DNA from: Rhodoferax sp.
GTDB taxonomy: Bacteria > Pseudomonadota > Gammaproteobacteria > Burkholderiales > Burkholderiaceae_C
Assembly: GCF_013297935.1 (NCBI RefSeq)
Contig: NZ_JAAFIX010000003.1
Location: forward strand, 186,001 to 250,000
DNA length: 64,000 nt
Reading direction: 5' to 3'
Numbering within the stretch: position 1 is the stretch's first letter; each line of letters begins with the position of its first letter. Shown piece by piece: positions 18,368-28,334 of the stretch. Position numbers and translations under genes: made by a program. Under the pieces are notes generated by a model. That model saw only the letters and a list, made by a program, of their open reading frames with translations. It had not been told where the DNA came from and did not search any database.

Positions 18368-19687
18368 ATGTCTATCACCCGCAGAGCCCTTTCGATCGCG
18401 GCGGTTACCGCAGCCGCCTTTTCCATCTCCACGCAGGCGCAGGCCCAAATGGATATCCAGTGGTGGCACTCCATGACCGCTGTCAACGGCGAATGGGTCA
18501 ATGACCTCGCCAAAGAATTCAACGCCAGCCAAAAGGAATACCGCATTCTGCCGACCTTCAAAGGCACTTACGACGAGTCCATGACTGCCGCTGTGGCCGC
18601 CTTCCGGGCCGGTAACGCGCCCCACATCCTGCAAGTTTTTGAAGTGGGCACTGCCACCATGATGGCGAGCAAAAACGCTATCGTTCCGGTCGGTAAAGTC
18701 ATGACCGACGCGGGTTACAAATTCGACCCCAAGGCCTATGTGCCCGCTGTGGCCGGCTACTACACCGCACCCAACGGCCAAATGTTGAGCTTCCCGTTCA
18801 ACAGCTCCACGACCGTGTTTTATTACAACAAGGACGCGTTCAAAGCCGCCGGCCTGGACACCGAAAAAGCCCCATCCACTTGGGCCGAGGTGGCGCTGGC
18901 AGGTGCCAAACTCAAGGCCAGCGGCCACAAATGCCCGATTTCCATTGCTTGGCAGGGTTGGACCCAGCTGGAAAGCTTCTCCGCCTGGCACAACGTGGAG
19001 TTCGCCAGCAAGCAAAACGGCTTGGCCGGCATGGATGCGCGCCTGAAGATCAACTCGCCTTTGCATGTGCGCCACATTGAGAACTTGGCCAACATGGCTA
19101 AACAGGGTATTTTTGTCTACAAGGGCCGCGGTAACGTTCCGGAAGCGAGCTTTGTATCCGGCGAGTGCGCCATGATGACCACCTCCAGCGGCTTCTACGG
19201 CAACGTCAAGAAAAACGCCAAGTTCAACTTCGGCTTAGCACCCCTGCCCCACTACCAGGACGTGCCCGGCGCGCCGCAAAACACCGTGATCGGCGGAGCC
19301 AGCCTCTGGGTCATGTCGGGGAAAAAAGCGGAAGAGTACAAAGGCATCGCCAAGTTCTTTGACTTTTTGTCCAAGCCCGAAGTCCAGTCGGCCAGCCACA
19401 AACGCACTGGCTACCTGCCCATTACCACCGCGGCGTTTCAGCTGACCGAAAAATCGGGCTTCTACAAAGAAAACCCCGGCACGGATGTGGCGGTGAACCA
19501 GATGATCCGCAAGGTCACCGACAAATCCCGAGGTATCCGTTTGGGCAACTATGTCCAGATCCGCGCGATTGAAGACGAAGAACTCGAACAAGTCTGGGCT
19601 GGCAAAAAAACTGCCAAAGAGGCACTGGACTCCGTGGTAGCCCGCGGCGATGAGTTGCTTGCACGCTTCGAAAAAGCCAACAAGTAA
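18368..19687 (+). CDS. ugpB: sn-Glycerol-3-phosphate ABC transporter, periplasmic binding protein
   Basis: 439-residue extracellular solute-binding protein (family 1) of the Ugp importer. Signal peptide 'MSITRRALSIAAVTAAAFSISTQAQAQ'. The mature start 'IQWWHSMTAVNGEWVNDLAKEFNASQKEYRI' and 'FKGTYDESMTAAVAAFRAGNAPHILQVFEVGTATMM' are diagnostic of UgpB. ATG 18368 is preceded by AGGAGAG; the track's 18293 start is rejected. It binds glycerol-3-phosphate or glycerophosphodiesters in the periplasm. It is first in ugpBAECQ; a 10-bp hairpin follows its stop. Confidence 0.96.
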   Translation: MSITRRALSIAAVTAAAFSISTQAQAQMDIQWWHSMTAVNGEWVNDLAKEFNASQKEYRILPTFKGTYDESMTAAVAAFRAGNAPHILQVFEVGTATMMASKNAIVPVGKVMTDAGYKFDPKAYVPAVAGYYTAPNGQMLSFPFNSSTTVFYYNKDAFKAAGLDTEKAPSTWAEVALAGAKLKASGHKCPISIAWQGWTQLESFSAWHNVEFASKQNGLAGMDARLKINSPLHVRHIENLANMAKQGIFVYKGRGNVPEASFVSGECAMMTTSSGFYGNVKKNAKFNFGLAPLPHYQDVPGAPQNTVIGGASLWVMSGKKAEEYKGIAKFFDFLSKPEVQSASHKRTGYLPITTAAFQLTEKSGFYKENPGTDVAVNQMIRKVTDKSRGIRLGNYVQIRAIEDEELEQVWAGKKTAKEALDSVVARGDELLARFEKANK

Positions 19688-19706
19688 ACTCCCCCCCCCT
19701 CTCTTC

Positions 19707-19730
19707 AAGTGGCGGCTTGTGCCGCCACTT
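19707..19730 (+). promoter_or_regulatory. Intercistronic hairpin between ugpB and ugpA
   Basis: Perfect stem AAGTGGCGGC / GCCGCCACTT with a TTGT loop and no real T-run after it. Such structures after binding-protein genes (as in malE-malF) typically protect the upstream message so the periplasmic protein is made in excess of the permease. Confidence 0.7.
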
Positions 19731-19750
19731 TGCATTTCTGATCGGAACCT

Positions 19751-20638
19751 ATGGCTGCTGAAAAACGCGTCTTTTTCAAATCTGCATGGCTCCCTTGGGT
19801 GTTGATCGCCCCCCAGGTCGCTGTGATTTCCATCTTCTTTTTCTGGCCGGCAGCCCAGGCGCTGCTCCAGTCGGTGCAGCAGAGCGATGCCTTCGGCACC
19901 TCGGTGGAGTTTGTCGGCCTCGATAACTTCCGCAACCTCTGGAACGACGCCTCGTACCTGGCCTCCTTCAAAACCACTGCTATTTTTTCTGTGCTGGTGG
20001 CGGTATTGGGTTTGTCGCTGTCACTCACCCTCGCCATATTTGCCGACCGCGTGGTCAAAGGCTCGGGTGTCTACCGGACCTTTCTGATCTGGCCTTACGC
20101 CGTGGCCCCGGCCGTAGCGGGGGTGCTTTGGTTGTTCATGTTTGCGCCCAGCATCGGCATCGTGAGCTATGGCATTCGCGAACTTGGGATGTCCTGGGAC
20201 CCGCTGCTCAACAGCAACCACGCCATGTCACTCATCGTGATGGCGGCCGTGTGGAAGCAAATTTCCTACAACTTCTTGTTCTTTCTGGCGGGCTTGCAAA
20301 GCATCCCCAAGTCGCTGATTGAGGCTGCCTCTATGGACGGTGCCCGCCCGTGGCGCCGGTTCTGGACGATTCAGCTCCCCCTGCTGTCGCCCACCACCTT
20401 TTTCTTGTTGGTGATCAACATCGTGTACGCGTTTTTTGACACCTTCGCCATCGTCGATGCGGCCACCAAAGGCGGGCCGGGCAAAGACACGGCTATTCTG
20501 GTCTACAAGGTGTATTTCGATGGCTTCAAGGCCATGGACCTCGGGGGCTCCGCCGCCCAGTCCGTGGTGCTCATGGTGATTGTGGTTGCGCTCACCGTGG
20601 TGCAGTTCCGCTTCGTTGAAAAGAAAGTGAATTACTGA
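19751..20638 (+). CDS. ugpA: sn-Glycerol-3-phosphate ABC transporter permease
   Basis: 295-residue inner-membrane permease with six transmembrane helices and the binding-protein-dependent transport signature EAA loop ('[26 protein letters not shown]', about residues 190-215) that contacts the ATPase UgpC. It begins '[34 protein letters not shown]', typical of UgpA. Its TGA overlaps the ugpE ATG by one base (TGATG), so the two permease subunits are translationally coupled. Confidence 0.95.
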   Translation: MAAEKRVFFKSAWLPWVLIAPQVAVISIFFFWPAAQALLQSVQQSDAFGTSVEFVGLDNFRNLWNDASYLASFKTTAIFSVLVAVLGLSLSLTLAIFADRVVKGSGVYRTFLIWPYAVAPAVAGVLWLFMFAPSIGIVSYGIRELGMSWDPLLNSNHAMSLIVMAAVWKQISYNFLFFLAGLQSIPKSLIEAASMDGARPWRRFWTIQLPLLSPTTFFLLVINIVYAFFDTFAIVDAATKGGPGKDTAILVYKVYFDGFKAMDLGGSAAQSVVLMVIVVALTVVQFRFVEKKVNY

Positions 20639-21489
20639 TGGTTGAACGTCGCCCCTGGCTGGACTTCCTGTCCCACGCCATCCTCATCATCGGCGTTCTG
20701 GTGGTGGCCTTTCCGGTCTACATCACGTTTGTCGCCTCGACCCACACCGCAGATGCTGTCGTGCAGTCGCCCATGCCTTTGTGGCCCGGCGCGCACCTGT
20801 GGGACAACTACCGCACTGCCCTGCTGGGTGGTCGCGAAGGCACCGGCTCCAAAGCCGCTGTCGGCGGCATGATGGTGGTGAGCCTGATCACCGCCTTGGT
20901 GATCTCACTGGGCAAGATTTCCATCTCGCTGCTCTCGGCCTTCGCCATCGTGTACTTCCGCTTTCCATTTCGCATGGCGTTTTTCTGGGCGATCTTTATC
21001 ACCTTGATGCTGCCGGTGGAAGTGCGTATCGGGCCCACCTACCAGGTGGTGGCCGATCTCGGCATGCTCAATAGCTATGCCGGACTCACCGTGCCGCTGA
21101 TTGCCTCGGCAACCGCGACCTTTTTGTTCCGGCAGTTTTTTCTGACCGTACCCGAGGAGCTGGTCGAGGCCGCGCGGGTCGACGGTGCGGGGCCGATGCG
21201 CTTTTTCAAAGACATTCTGGTGCCGCTGTCCACCACCAGCATTGCAGCGCTGTTTGTGATTCAGTTCATTTACGGCTGGAACCAGTACCTCTGGCCCCTG
21301 CTGGTCACCACTGAAGAAAACATGTACCCGGTGGTGATCGGCATCAAACAAATGATTTCCGGTGGCGACGCGCAGACCGAATGGAACATCGTCATGGCGA
21401 CTGCCATGCTCGCCATGATTCCCCCCGCGCTCGTGGTCATGCTGATGCAAAAGTGGTTCGTCAAAGGCCTGGTGGATACCGAAAAGTAA
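20638..21489 (+). CDS. ugpE: sn-Glycerol-3-phosphate ABC transporter permease
   Basis: 283-residue partner permease of UgpA with six membrane helices and its own EAA loop ('[25 protein letters not shown]'). The N-terminus '[35 protein letters not shown]' and '[29 protein letters not shown]' match UgpE. The product forms the heterodimeric channel with UgpA. It starts on the last base of the ugpA stop codon; ugpC begins 46 bases after its stop. Confidence 0.95.
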   Translation: MVERRPWLDFLSHAILIIGVLVVAFPVYITFVASTHTADAVVQSPMPLWPGAHLWDNYRTALLGGREGTGSKAAVGGMMVVSLITALVISLGKISISLLSAFAIVYFRFPFRMAFFWAIFITLMLPVEVRIGPTYQVVADLGMLNSYAGLTVPLIASATATFLFRQFFLTVPEELVEAARVDGAGPMRFFKDILVPLSTTSIAALFVIQFIYGWNQYLWPLLVTTEENMYPVVIGIKQMISGGDAQTEWNIVMATAMLAMIPPALVVMLMQKWFVKGLVDTEK

Positions 21490-21535
21490 ACCCGCCCCCA
21501 CGACGACACCTAACACAACCCACTTACGGTAATTT

Positions 21536-22573
<1,038 letters not shown>

Positions 22574-22576
22574 ACC

Positions 22577-23404
22577 ATGCACACCTCCGCCGAACCCGCT
22601 GCCCTGCCCGTCTGGCCCTACCCCCGCTGGGTCGCCCACCGGGGTGCCGGCAAACTCGCGCCGGAAAACACCCTGGCCGCCTTCCGTGAAGGGGCCGCGC
22701 ACGGGTACCGGATGTTCGAATGCGACGTCAAACTCAGTGCAGACGGCGTTCCGTTTTTGCTGCACGACGCGACCTTGGCACGCACCACTGATGCATCCAA
22801 CAAGACCTTAGCCCAGGTGGAATATGCGCCAGGCACTACAAAAAGCATAGCAAACAACCCTGGCGAAATAGCCGGCAATCACCCTTGGAGTACCTTGAGC
22901 CAGCTCGACGCCGGCAGCTGGCACAGCCGCCGCTTTGCAGGTGAGCCGGTGCCGACGCTGGACGCTATTGCGCGCTACTGCATCCGCAACGGGTATTTCC
23001 TGAACATCGAAATCAAACCCACCCCCGGCACCGAGCGGCACACCGGCGAAGTGGTGGCGCACCACGCCGCCCGCCTTTGGGCCGGGCAAGCGGTGCCGCC
23101 GCTGCTCACCTCGTTCGAACCCGAAGCGCTCGAAGGCGCCCTGGCCAAACAGCCCGACCTGCCCCGTGGCCTCCTGCTCGATACGCTGTGGAGCGGCTGG
23201 CTGGAAACCGCCCTGCGCCTGGGTTGCCGCGCCATCGTGTGCAACCACCAGCTCTGGGACGCTGGCACGGTGGTGCAAGCCAAAGCGGCCGGCCTGCGCA
23301 CCCTGAGCTACACCGTGAACGAGGAGCCGGCCGCCCAACGCTTGCTGGCTCTGGAGACGGACGGCATCATCACCGACCGGGTCGACCTGTTCAGCCCGTC
23401 TTGA
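22577..23404 (+). CDS. ugpQ: Glycerophosphodiester phosphodiesterase, cytosolic
   Basis: 275-residue GDPD-family enzyme releasing glycerol-3-phosphate from glycerophosphodiesters imported by Ugp. The motifs are intact: 'VAHRGAGKLAPENTLAAF' (HR...E), 'ECDVKLSADGVPFLLHDATLARTT' (ExD, HD), 'NIEIKPTPG'. No signal peptide. Odd feature: between 'HDATLARTTD' and 'HPWSTLSQLDAGSW' there is an extra stretch (about residues 75-96), part of which is encoded by a copy of the dispersed repeat. It lies on a surface loop judging from the family pattern, so activity probably survives. It converges with the HAD gene, overlapping it by 14 bases. Confidence 0.93.
   Translation: MHTSAEPAALPVWPYPRWVAHRGAGKLAPENTLAAFREGAAHGYRMFECDVKLSADGVPFLLHDATLARTTDASNKTLAQVEYAPGTTKSIANNPGEIAGNHPWSTLSQLDAGSWHSRRFAGEPVPTLDAIARYCIRNGYFLNIEIKPTPGTERHTGEVVAHHAARLWAGQAVPPLLTSFEPEALEGALAKQPDLPRGLLLDTLWSGWLETALRLGCRAIVCNHQLWDAGTVVQAKAAGLRTLSYTVNEEPAAQRLLALETDGIITDRVDLFSPS
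22809..22851 (-). repeat. Dispersed repeat copy inside ugpQ
   Basis: TAGCCC, then GGTGGAATATGCGCCAGG and a terminal AGCATAGC match the minus-orientation repeat at 13745-13792 and 37876-37923, somewhat degenerate. It is in the coding frame without a stop and encodes roughly residues 78-92 of UgpQ. Confidence 0.65.
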
Positions 23405-24053
23405 GCACCCAGTCCACCGCGGACGCCATGTCCGTCACCACCACGGTGGCGGCGCTGAAGTCCTGCACCGCGGACATCGCGGTTGGAATCGCCACACAGG
23501 CCAAGCCCGCAGCAACAGCGGAGGCGACGCCGTGCTCAGTGTCCTCAAACGCCACGGCTTCATGGCGCTGCAAGCCCATCTTCTCCAGCGCGAGCAAGTA
23601 GCAATCGGGTGCAGGTTTGCTGTGGACGACCTCGTCCGCAGAAATCACGATCTCAAACTCCGACGCCAGGGCATGGGAGCGCAAGGTGGCTGCAATGGCA
23701 AACCTGCGCGCCCCGGTCACTACGCCTCTGCGCAGGCCAGCCTTATGCAAGCGGGACAGTGACTCCCGCACGCCGGGCATCAACGGAAAGGCGTGAGTTG
23801 CAAGGTACTCGGCAGTGAGACGATTTTTAGTGTCCGCCAGTTCGACGGCGTCCGGAGCGAGCGCATAGCGCTTTTTGAGGTCATGACCGTTGGCAATAGC
23901 AGGTACGCCAGAAAAGTCCTCCATGAACAACGCCACAGGGATCTGCACACCATAAGGCTGCAACACCTCATTCCAGATGGCATGGTGCACCGCTTCAGAC
24001 TCGACCAGGGTGCCATCGTGGTCAAACAGCACCGCTTTCAAACGTGAAGACAT
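23391..24053 (-). CDS. HAD-superfamily hydrolase (subfamily IA phosphatase)
   Basis: 220-residue HAD phosphatase. Motif I 'AVLFDHDGTLVESE' has the nucleophilic/acid-base DxD pair, motif II-like 'RGVVTGA', Lys in 'VHSKPAPDCYLLALEKMG', and motif IV 'VAFEDTEHGVASAVAAG'. The helical cap resembles beta-phosphoglucomutase/phosphoglycolate-type enzymes. The substrate is unknown; proximity to ugpQ suggests a sugar or glycerol phosphate but this is only context. ATG 24053 is chosen; the track start 24125 runs back through the upstream terminator. Confidence 0.87.
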   Translation of the reverse strand: MSSRLKAVLFDHDGTLVESEAVHHAIWNEVLQPYGVQIPVALFMEDFSGVPAIANGHDLKKRYALAPDAVELADTKNRLTAEYLATHAFPLMPGVRESLSRLHKAGLRRGVVTGARRFAIAATLRSHALASEFEIVISADEVVHSKPAPDCYLLALEKMGLQRHEAVAFEDTEHGVASAVAAGLACVAIPTAMSAVQDFSAATVVVTDMASAVDWVLKTG

Positions 24054-24064
24054 AGAAATCCGCC

Positions 24065-24091
24065 AAAAAAAGGCCGCGACGCCGTGCGGCC
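24065..24091 (-). terminator. Terminator after small membrane protein gene
   Basis: Stem GGCCGC / GCGGCC with an eight-base loop, followed on the minus strand by seven T. It lies 13 bases after the stop of the small membrane protein gene and 12 bases before the HAD ATG, so the HAD gene probably needs readthrough or its own promoter. Confidence 0.75.
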
Positions 24092-24103
24092 GGGTACCGG
24101 GAA

Positions 24104-24373
24104 CTACCTGCGCATGGCCCACCATTGGCTACTGGCGCACGCCAAGACCATGAGCGCGTAGCTGGCCATCTTGCCGTCACGCCCGAAAAACAACAGACCA
24201 GCTACCAGGGCAGCCAAACCCGCTATCGAATTTATAGCTGCTTGCGCAGTCAATACGCGGGCTACAGTCACTTTTCTTATAAAAATAGGCGACAACACTG
24301 CTACCAGCAGGCCGACCACGGCCGCGGGAGCTACAAAGTTCAACAGGTGGGTGAGTAGATCAAGGGGGCCCAT
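24104..24373 (-). CDS. Small hypothetical membrane protein (89 aa)
   Basis: From ATG 24373 the protein has a hydrophobic profile with about three membrane helices: 'LLNFVAPAAVVGLLVAVLSPIF', 'AQAAINSIAGLAALVAGLLFFG' and 'MASYALMVLACASSQWW'. The track start at 24604 would run through the hemA start region and is rejected. I do not recognise the family; conserved small membrane proteins of this form sit beside hemA in related genomes as far as I recall. A degenerate repeat copy overlaps its middle. Divergent from hemA, followed by a clear terminator. Confidence 0.65.
   Translation of the reverse strand: MGPLDLLTHLLNFVAPAAVVGLLVAVLSPIFIRKVTVARVLTAQAAINSIAGLAALVAGLLFFGRDGKMASYALMVLACASSQWWAMRR
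24222..24268 (+). repeat. Degenerate dispersed repeat copy inside small membrane protein gene
   Basis: GCTATCGAATTTATAGCTGCTTGCGCA then GCGGGCTA matches the plus-orientation repeat at 63858-63905 over both its halves, but is diverged in the middle. It is read in frame on the minus strand without a stop. Confidence 0.45.
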
Positions 24374-24429
24374 GGCGGTTATTGCAAAGGCCAATCGTGG
24401 CTTTGTCGTGGTGAGGTGTGGCGGGATTT

Positions 24430-24435
24430 TATAAT
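24430..24435 (+). promoter_or_regulatory. Perfect -10 element TATAAT before hemA
   Basis: TATAAT ends 14 bases before the hemA ATG. No convincing -35 at 16-18 bases; TTGTCG lies 21 bases upstream. If used, transcription would start about 8 bases before the ATG, giving a nearly leaderless message. Confidence 0.45.
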
Positions 24436-24449
24436 CGCTGTCTAAACAT

Positions 24450-25709
24450 ATGGCAGTCTGGGCATTAGGCATTAACCACACCACCGCACCGCTGGATATG
24501 CGGGGCCGGTTTGCGTTCGCCAGCGACCAGATCGGCCCGCAGCTCCACGGGCTGCGCCAGAGCATGGCACGCCCCCCCGAAGCGGCCATTATTTCCACCT
24601 GCAACCGGACCGAAATTTACTGTGCTGGCGACGAAGCCGCGCTGGACCACACCCTGAGCTGGCTGGCCCAGAGCGGCGGTGTATCGGCCCACGAGCTGCG
24701 CTCCCACACCTACCGCCTGGAAGACCAGGAGGCCGCCCGCCACGCTTTCCGCGTGGCCAGTGGCCTCGACAGCATGGTGCTGGGCGAGCCCCAGATTCTG
24801 GGGCAGCTCAAAGACGCCGTGCGCGCGGCCGACGAGGCCGGTGCCTTGGGCACCACGCTCTCCCAGCTTTTTCAGCGCTCGTTTGCAGTGGCCAAAGAGG
24901 TGCGCAGCTCCACCGAAATCGGAGCACACAGCATCAGCATGGCCGCCGCCGCGGTGCGCCTGGCCGGTAATTTGTTTGAAGACCTGGCCCAGGTCAAGGT
25001 GCTTTTTGTGGGTGCCGGTGAAATGATTGAGCTGTGCGCTACGCACTTTGCAGCCAGAAACCCCAAGGCCATCGCCATTGCCAACCGCACGCTGGAGCGC
25101 GGCGAAAAGCTGGCCAGCCGCTTCGGCGGCGAGGTCATGCGCCTGGCCGACTTGCCCGAGCGGCTGCATGAATTTGATGCGGTGGTGAGCTGCACCGCAA
25201 GCACCCTGCCCATCATCGGCTTGGGCGCGGTGGAGCGGGCGCTCAAAAAACGCAAGCACCGGCCCATGTTCATGGTCGACCTGGCCGTGCCCCGCGACAT
25301 TGAGCCCGAGGTCAAAGCCTTGGGCGATGTGTACCTCTACACCGTGGACGACCTCGCCAGCGTGGTGCAGACCGCCCAAGCCAGTCGCCAAGCCGCGGTC
25401 GCCCAGGCAGAGGCGATTGTGGACGCAGGGGTGCAAAGTTTCATGCACTGGGTAGACCAGCGCAGCGCGGTGCCCCTGATCCAGCAGCTCAACGCCCAGG
25501 CTGACGAGTGGCGCACGGCGGAGCTGGCCCGGGCGCGCAAACTGCTGGCCAAGGGCGAAGATGTTGATGCGGTGCTGGAAGCCCTTGCCAAAGGGCTCAC
25601 CCAGAAAATGCTGCACGGCGCCATGGCCGAACTGCACGCCGGTGATGCAGCCGCCCGTGAGCGGGCAGGCAGCGCGATTTCGCACTTTTTCCTGCGCAAC
25701 AAGCGTTAG
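24450..25709 (+). CDS. hemA: Glutamyl-tRNA reductase
   Basis: NADPH-dependent reduction of glutamyl-tRNA to glutamate-1-semialdehyde, the first step of C5 tetrapyrrole synthesis. 419 residues. N-terminal '[13 protein letters not shown]', catalytic cysteine in '[10 protein letters not shown]', the '[17 protein letters not shown]' signature, an NAD(P)-binding '[12 protein letters not shown]' and a C-terminal dimerisation domain. The start is fixed by the GINHTTAP motif near the N-terminus. prfA and prmC follow in the same direction, the standard hemA-prfA-prmC cluster. No Shine-Dalgarno sequence is visible before the ATG. Confidence 0.96.
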   Translation: MAVWALGINHTTAPLDMRGRFAFASDQIGPQLHGLRQSMARPPEAAIISTCNRTEIYCAGDEAALDHTLSWLAQSGGVSAHELRSHTYRLEDQEAARHAFRVASGLDSMVLGEPQILGQLKDAVRAADEAGALGTTLSQLFQRSFAVAKEVRSSTEIGAHSISMAAAAVRLAGNLFEDLAQVKVLFVGAGEMIELCATHFAARNPKAIAIANRTLERGEKLASRFGGEVMRLADLPERLHEFDAVVSCTASTLPIIGLGAVERALKKRKHRPMFMVDLAVPRDIEPEVKALGDVYLYTVDDLASVVQTAQASRQAAVAQAEAIVDAGVQSFMHWVDQRSAVPLIQQLNAQADEWRTAELARARKLLAKGEDVDAVLEALAKGLTQKMLHGAMAELHAGDAAARERAGSAISHFFLRNKR

Positions 25710-25854
25710 CTGGGCTCTCGCTGAAAGGCCGGCCCCTGACGGGAGCCCGTGCCCCTCGCACGAGACGCCGCTAACCAGGCAACCCCCTTTTTTCTCTACT
25801 GCGGCCGCACTTTTTTCGCGGCGCTGCGTAACCCGATTTTCAGATTGCAGTCCC

Positions 25855-26964
25855 ATGAAACCTTTTCTCCGCCAACAACTCGCCCGCTATGCCGACCGCC
25901 AGGGAGAGCTGGAGTTTTTGCTCTCGCGCGAAGACATCATGAAAGACATGGAGCAATTCCTGAAGCTCTCGCGCGAGCACACGGATGTGGCTGCCGTGGC
26001 CGGCCGTTGGGTGCGCTACCAGCAGCGCGAAGCCGATCTGGCCAGTGCGCAGGACATGAAGAGTGATCCCGACATGGCAGAAATGGCAGAGGAAGAAATT
26101 GCCAGCGCCACGGCAGAGCTGACCCAGCTGGAGACCGAACTGCAGCGCATGCTGCTGCCCAAAGACCCGGACGATGCACGCCCTGCGTTTGTGGAAATCC
26201 GCGCTGGCACCGGGGGTGACGAGTCCGCCTTGTTTGCCGCCGACCTCGCCCGCATGTACACCCGCTACTGCGATGCCCAAGGCCTGCGCACCGAGATCAT
26301 GAGTGCCTCGGAAAGCGAGTTGGGCGGCTACAAAGAGGTCGTGCTGCGTGTGGAAGGCAGCGCGACCACCAGCGCCGGCTCTTGCGGGGCCTATGGCATG
26401 CTCAAGTTCGAGTCCGGCGGCCACCGCGTGCAGCGTGTGCCGGCTACTGAAACGCAGGGGCGCATTCACACCAGCGCCTGCACCATTGCCGTGCTGGCAG
26501 AGCAAGACGAAGTCGAAGCTGCCAAGATCAATCCATCCGATCTGCGCATCGACACCTACCGTGCCAGCGGCGCGGGTGGCCAGCACATCAACAAAACCGA
26601 CTCGGCGGTGCGCATCACCCACATTCCCACCGGCATCGTGGCCGAGTGCCAGGACGGCCGCAGCCAGCACAGCAACAAGGCCCAGGCCTTGAAAGTGCTG
26701 ACCGCCCGCATCCACGAAAAAGAGCGCTCGGAGCGTGCCGCCAAAGACGCCGCCGAACGCAAGAGCCTGGTGGGGAGTGGCGACCGCAGCGACCGCATCC
26801 GCACCTACAACTACCCGCAAGGGCGGCTGACCGACCACCGCATCAACCTCACCATCTACAAGCTGGAGCGTGTGATGGAGGGTGACCTGGGCGACGTGGT
26901 GGATGCCCTGCAAGCCTACGAGGCAGCCGATCAGTTGGCAGCGCTCGAAAACAGCCTGCCCTGA
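25855..26964 (+). CDS. prfA: Peptide chain release factor 1
   Basis: 369-residue class I release factor for UAA/UAG. 'GGQ' in '[19 protein letters not shown]' carries the glutamine methylated by PrmC, encoded next. The anticodon-like tripeptide is 'PAT' in '[12 protein letters not shown]', which specifies RF1 rather than RF2. The track ORF begins inside hemA's frame at 25561; ATG 25855 gives the canonical '[15 protein letters not shown]' start. The 145 bases between hemA and prfA contain no gene. Confidence 0.96.
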   Translation: MKPFLRQQLARYADRQGELEFLLSREDIMKDMEQFLKLSREHTDVAAVAGRWVRYQQREADLASAQDMKSDPDMAEMAEEEIASATAELTQLETELQRMLLPKDPDDARPAFVEIRAGTGGDESALFAADLARMYTRYCDAQGLRTEIMSASESELGGYKEVVLRVEGSATTSAGSCGAYGMLKFESGGHRVQRVPATETQGRIHTSACTIAVLAEQDEVEAAKINPSDLRIDTYRASGAGGQHINKTDSAVRITHIPTGIVAECQDGRSQHSNKAQALKVLTARIHEKERSERAAKDAAERKSLVGSGDRSDRIRTYNYPQGRLTDHRINLTIYKLERVMEGDLGDVVDALQAYEAADQLAALENSLP

Positions 26965-27048
26965 GCCCTTGGCAACCCTTGTGCCATGGCGTTTTGCACT
27001 TCGGGTAGCTCTTCACCGACACCCACCGCTATCCATAAGTGAGCAAAT

Positions 27049-27879
27049 ATGCCGACCATCGCGCAAACCATTGCCAGCCTGCAAAGCGCGGGCCTGGACC
27101 TGACAGACAGCCGTTTGCTGCTCCTGCATGCAATCGGGCAAGCCCGCGCCGGGCGTGCCTGGCTGCTCGCCCATGACACCGACCTGGTGGGCGAAGCCGC
27201 TTCGCTGCGGATTCAAGAATTGGCCGGCCGGCGTCTAGCGGGTGAGCCGGTGGCCTATATCGTGGGAACCCGGGAGTTTTTCGGGCTGAGCCTGCGAGTC
27301 ACCCCGGATGTGTTGATTCCCCGGCCCGACACCGAAACTCTGGTGGACTGGGCGCTGGACGCGCTGGCCCCCACGCCGGGCGCCCGGGTGGTAGACCTCG
27401 GCACCGGCAGCGGTGCGATTGCGCTGGCACTCAAGGCCACCCGCCCTGCCCTGCAGGTGGAGGCGGTGGACTACAGCCATGCCGCGCTGGCGGTGGCGCA
27501 AGGCAACGCGCAACAGCTGGGGCTCGACATCCGGTTCAGCCACGGTTCGTGGCTGAGCGGCCCCAGCGGCTTGTTTCAGGTCATTGTGTCGAACCCTCCC
27601 TATATCCGGGAGGACGACGAACACCTGCCCGCCTTGGCCTACGAGCCGCGCACAGCGCTCACTGCCGGCAATGACGGGTTCAGCGACCTGCGCGCCATCA
27701 TCGACCAAGCCCGCACCCGCCTGCTGCCCAGCGGCTGGTTGCTGCTGGAGCACGGCTACGACCAGGCCAGCGAGGTGCGCGCACTGCTCAGCGACGCGGG
27801 CTTCGGCACGGTGCAAAGCCGCCGGGACCTGGCCGGCATAGAGCGCTGCAGTGGTGGCCAATGGCACCCGGAAATATAG
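27049..27879 (+). CDS. prmC: Release factor glutamine methyltransferase
   Basis: 276-residue SAM-dependent methyltransferase modifying the GGQ glutamine of RF1/RF2. N-terminal helical domain, then motif I 'VVDLGTGSGAIALALK', the catalytic 'VSNPPYIRED' (NPPY), and the family marker 'GTREFFGLSLRVTPDVLIPRPDTE'. It lies 84 bases after prfA, its target gene. A repeat copy begins eight bases after its stop codon. Confidence 0.95.
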   Translation: MPTIAQTIASLQSAGLDLTDSRLLLLHAIGQARAGRAWLLAHDTDLVGEAASLRIQELAGRRLAGEPVAYIVGTREFFGLSLRVTPDVLIPRPDTETLVDWALDALAPTPGARVVDLGTGSGAIALALKATRPALQVEAVDYSHAALAVAQGNAQQLGLDIRFSHGSWLSGPSGLFQVIVSNPPYIREDDEHLPALAYEPRTALTAGNDGFSDLRAIIDQARTRLLPSGWLLLEHGYDQASEVRALLSDAGFGTVQSRRDLAGIERCSGGQWHPEI

Positions 27880-27886
27880 CCAAATA

Positions 27887-27935
27887 GGCCGCTAGCCCAT
27901 GTAAATAATGCGCTAGCAGCTACTGAATTCATAGC
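27887..27935 (-). repeat. Dispersed intergenic repeat, copy between prmC and yjdM
   Basis: Minus-orientation copy: GGCCGCTAGCCC, then ATGCGCTAGCAGCTACTGA, ending ATAGC. It occupies most of the 71-base gap between the prmC stop and the yjdM ATG. Confidence 0.8.
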
Positions 27936-27950
27936 AAACAGAAAGACCTC

Positions 27951-28286
27951 ATGTCTACTCCCGCCTGCCCCCAGTGCACCCTGGAAAACACCTACCCCGA
28001 TGGCAGTAACTTTGTCTGCGCCGACTGCGGCTTTGAATGGCCACAAGCCGCAGCCCCCGCGGAAGACGAAGACAACGCGGTCGTGAAAGACTCCAACGGC
28101 CAGGTGCTGCAAGACGGCGACGCGGTGGTGCTCATCAAAGACCTGAAAGTCAAAGGCAGCTCCACCGTGCTCAAGCAGGGCACCAAGGTCAAAAGCATCC
28201 GCCTGGTGGGCGGCGACCACGAGGTGGACTGCAAGATGGACGGCGGCAGCTTTATGCTGAAGGCTTGCTACTTGAAAAAGGCATAA
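27951..28286 (+). CDS. yjdM: PhnA/YjdM family zinc-ribbon protein
   Basis: 111-residue PhnA-type protein: an N-terminal zinc ribbon ('CPQC...CADCGFEW') followed by the compact SH3-like C-terminal domain ('VVKDSNGQVLQDGDAVVLIKDLKVKGSSTVLKQGTKVK'). Historically tied to alkylphosphonate use, but E. coli YjdM is not required for phosphonate breakdown and its role is unknown. It has GAAAGACCTC just before the ATG. It converges on leuA across a terminator. Confidence 0.9.
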   Translation: MSTPACPQCTLENTYPDGSNFVCADCGFEWPQAAAPAEDEDNAVVKDSNGQVLQDGDAVVLIKDLKVKGSSTVLKQGTKVKSIRLVGGDHEVDCKMDGGSFMLKACYLKKA

Positions 28287-28314
28287 AAAAACCGGGGCGC
28301 TTGCGCTGCCCCGG
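28285..28314 (-). terminator. Terminator between convergent yjdM and leuA
   Basis: Stem CCGGGGC / GCCCCGG (with an inner GCGC/GCGC pairing option) followed on the minus strand by seven T, so it terminates leuA; it overlaps the yjdM stop codon. On the plus strand the stem is followed by a weak CTGTTC and may also slow yjdM transcription. Confidence 0.8.
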
Positions 28315-28334
28315 CTGTTCATCGCGTGGCGGGG

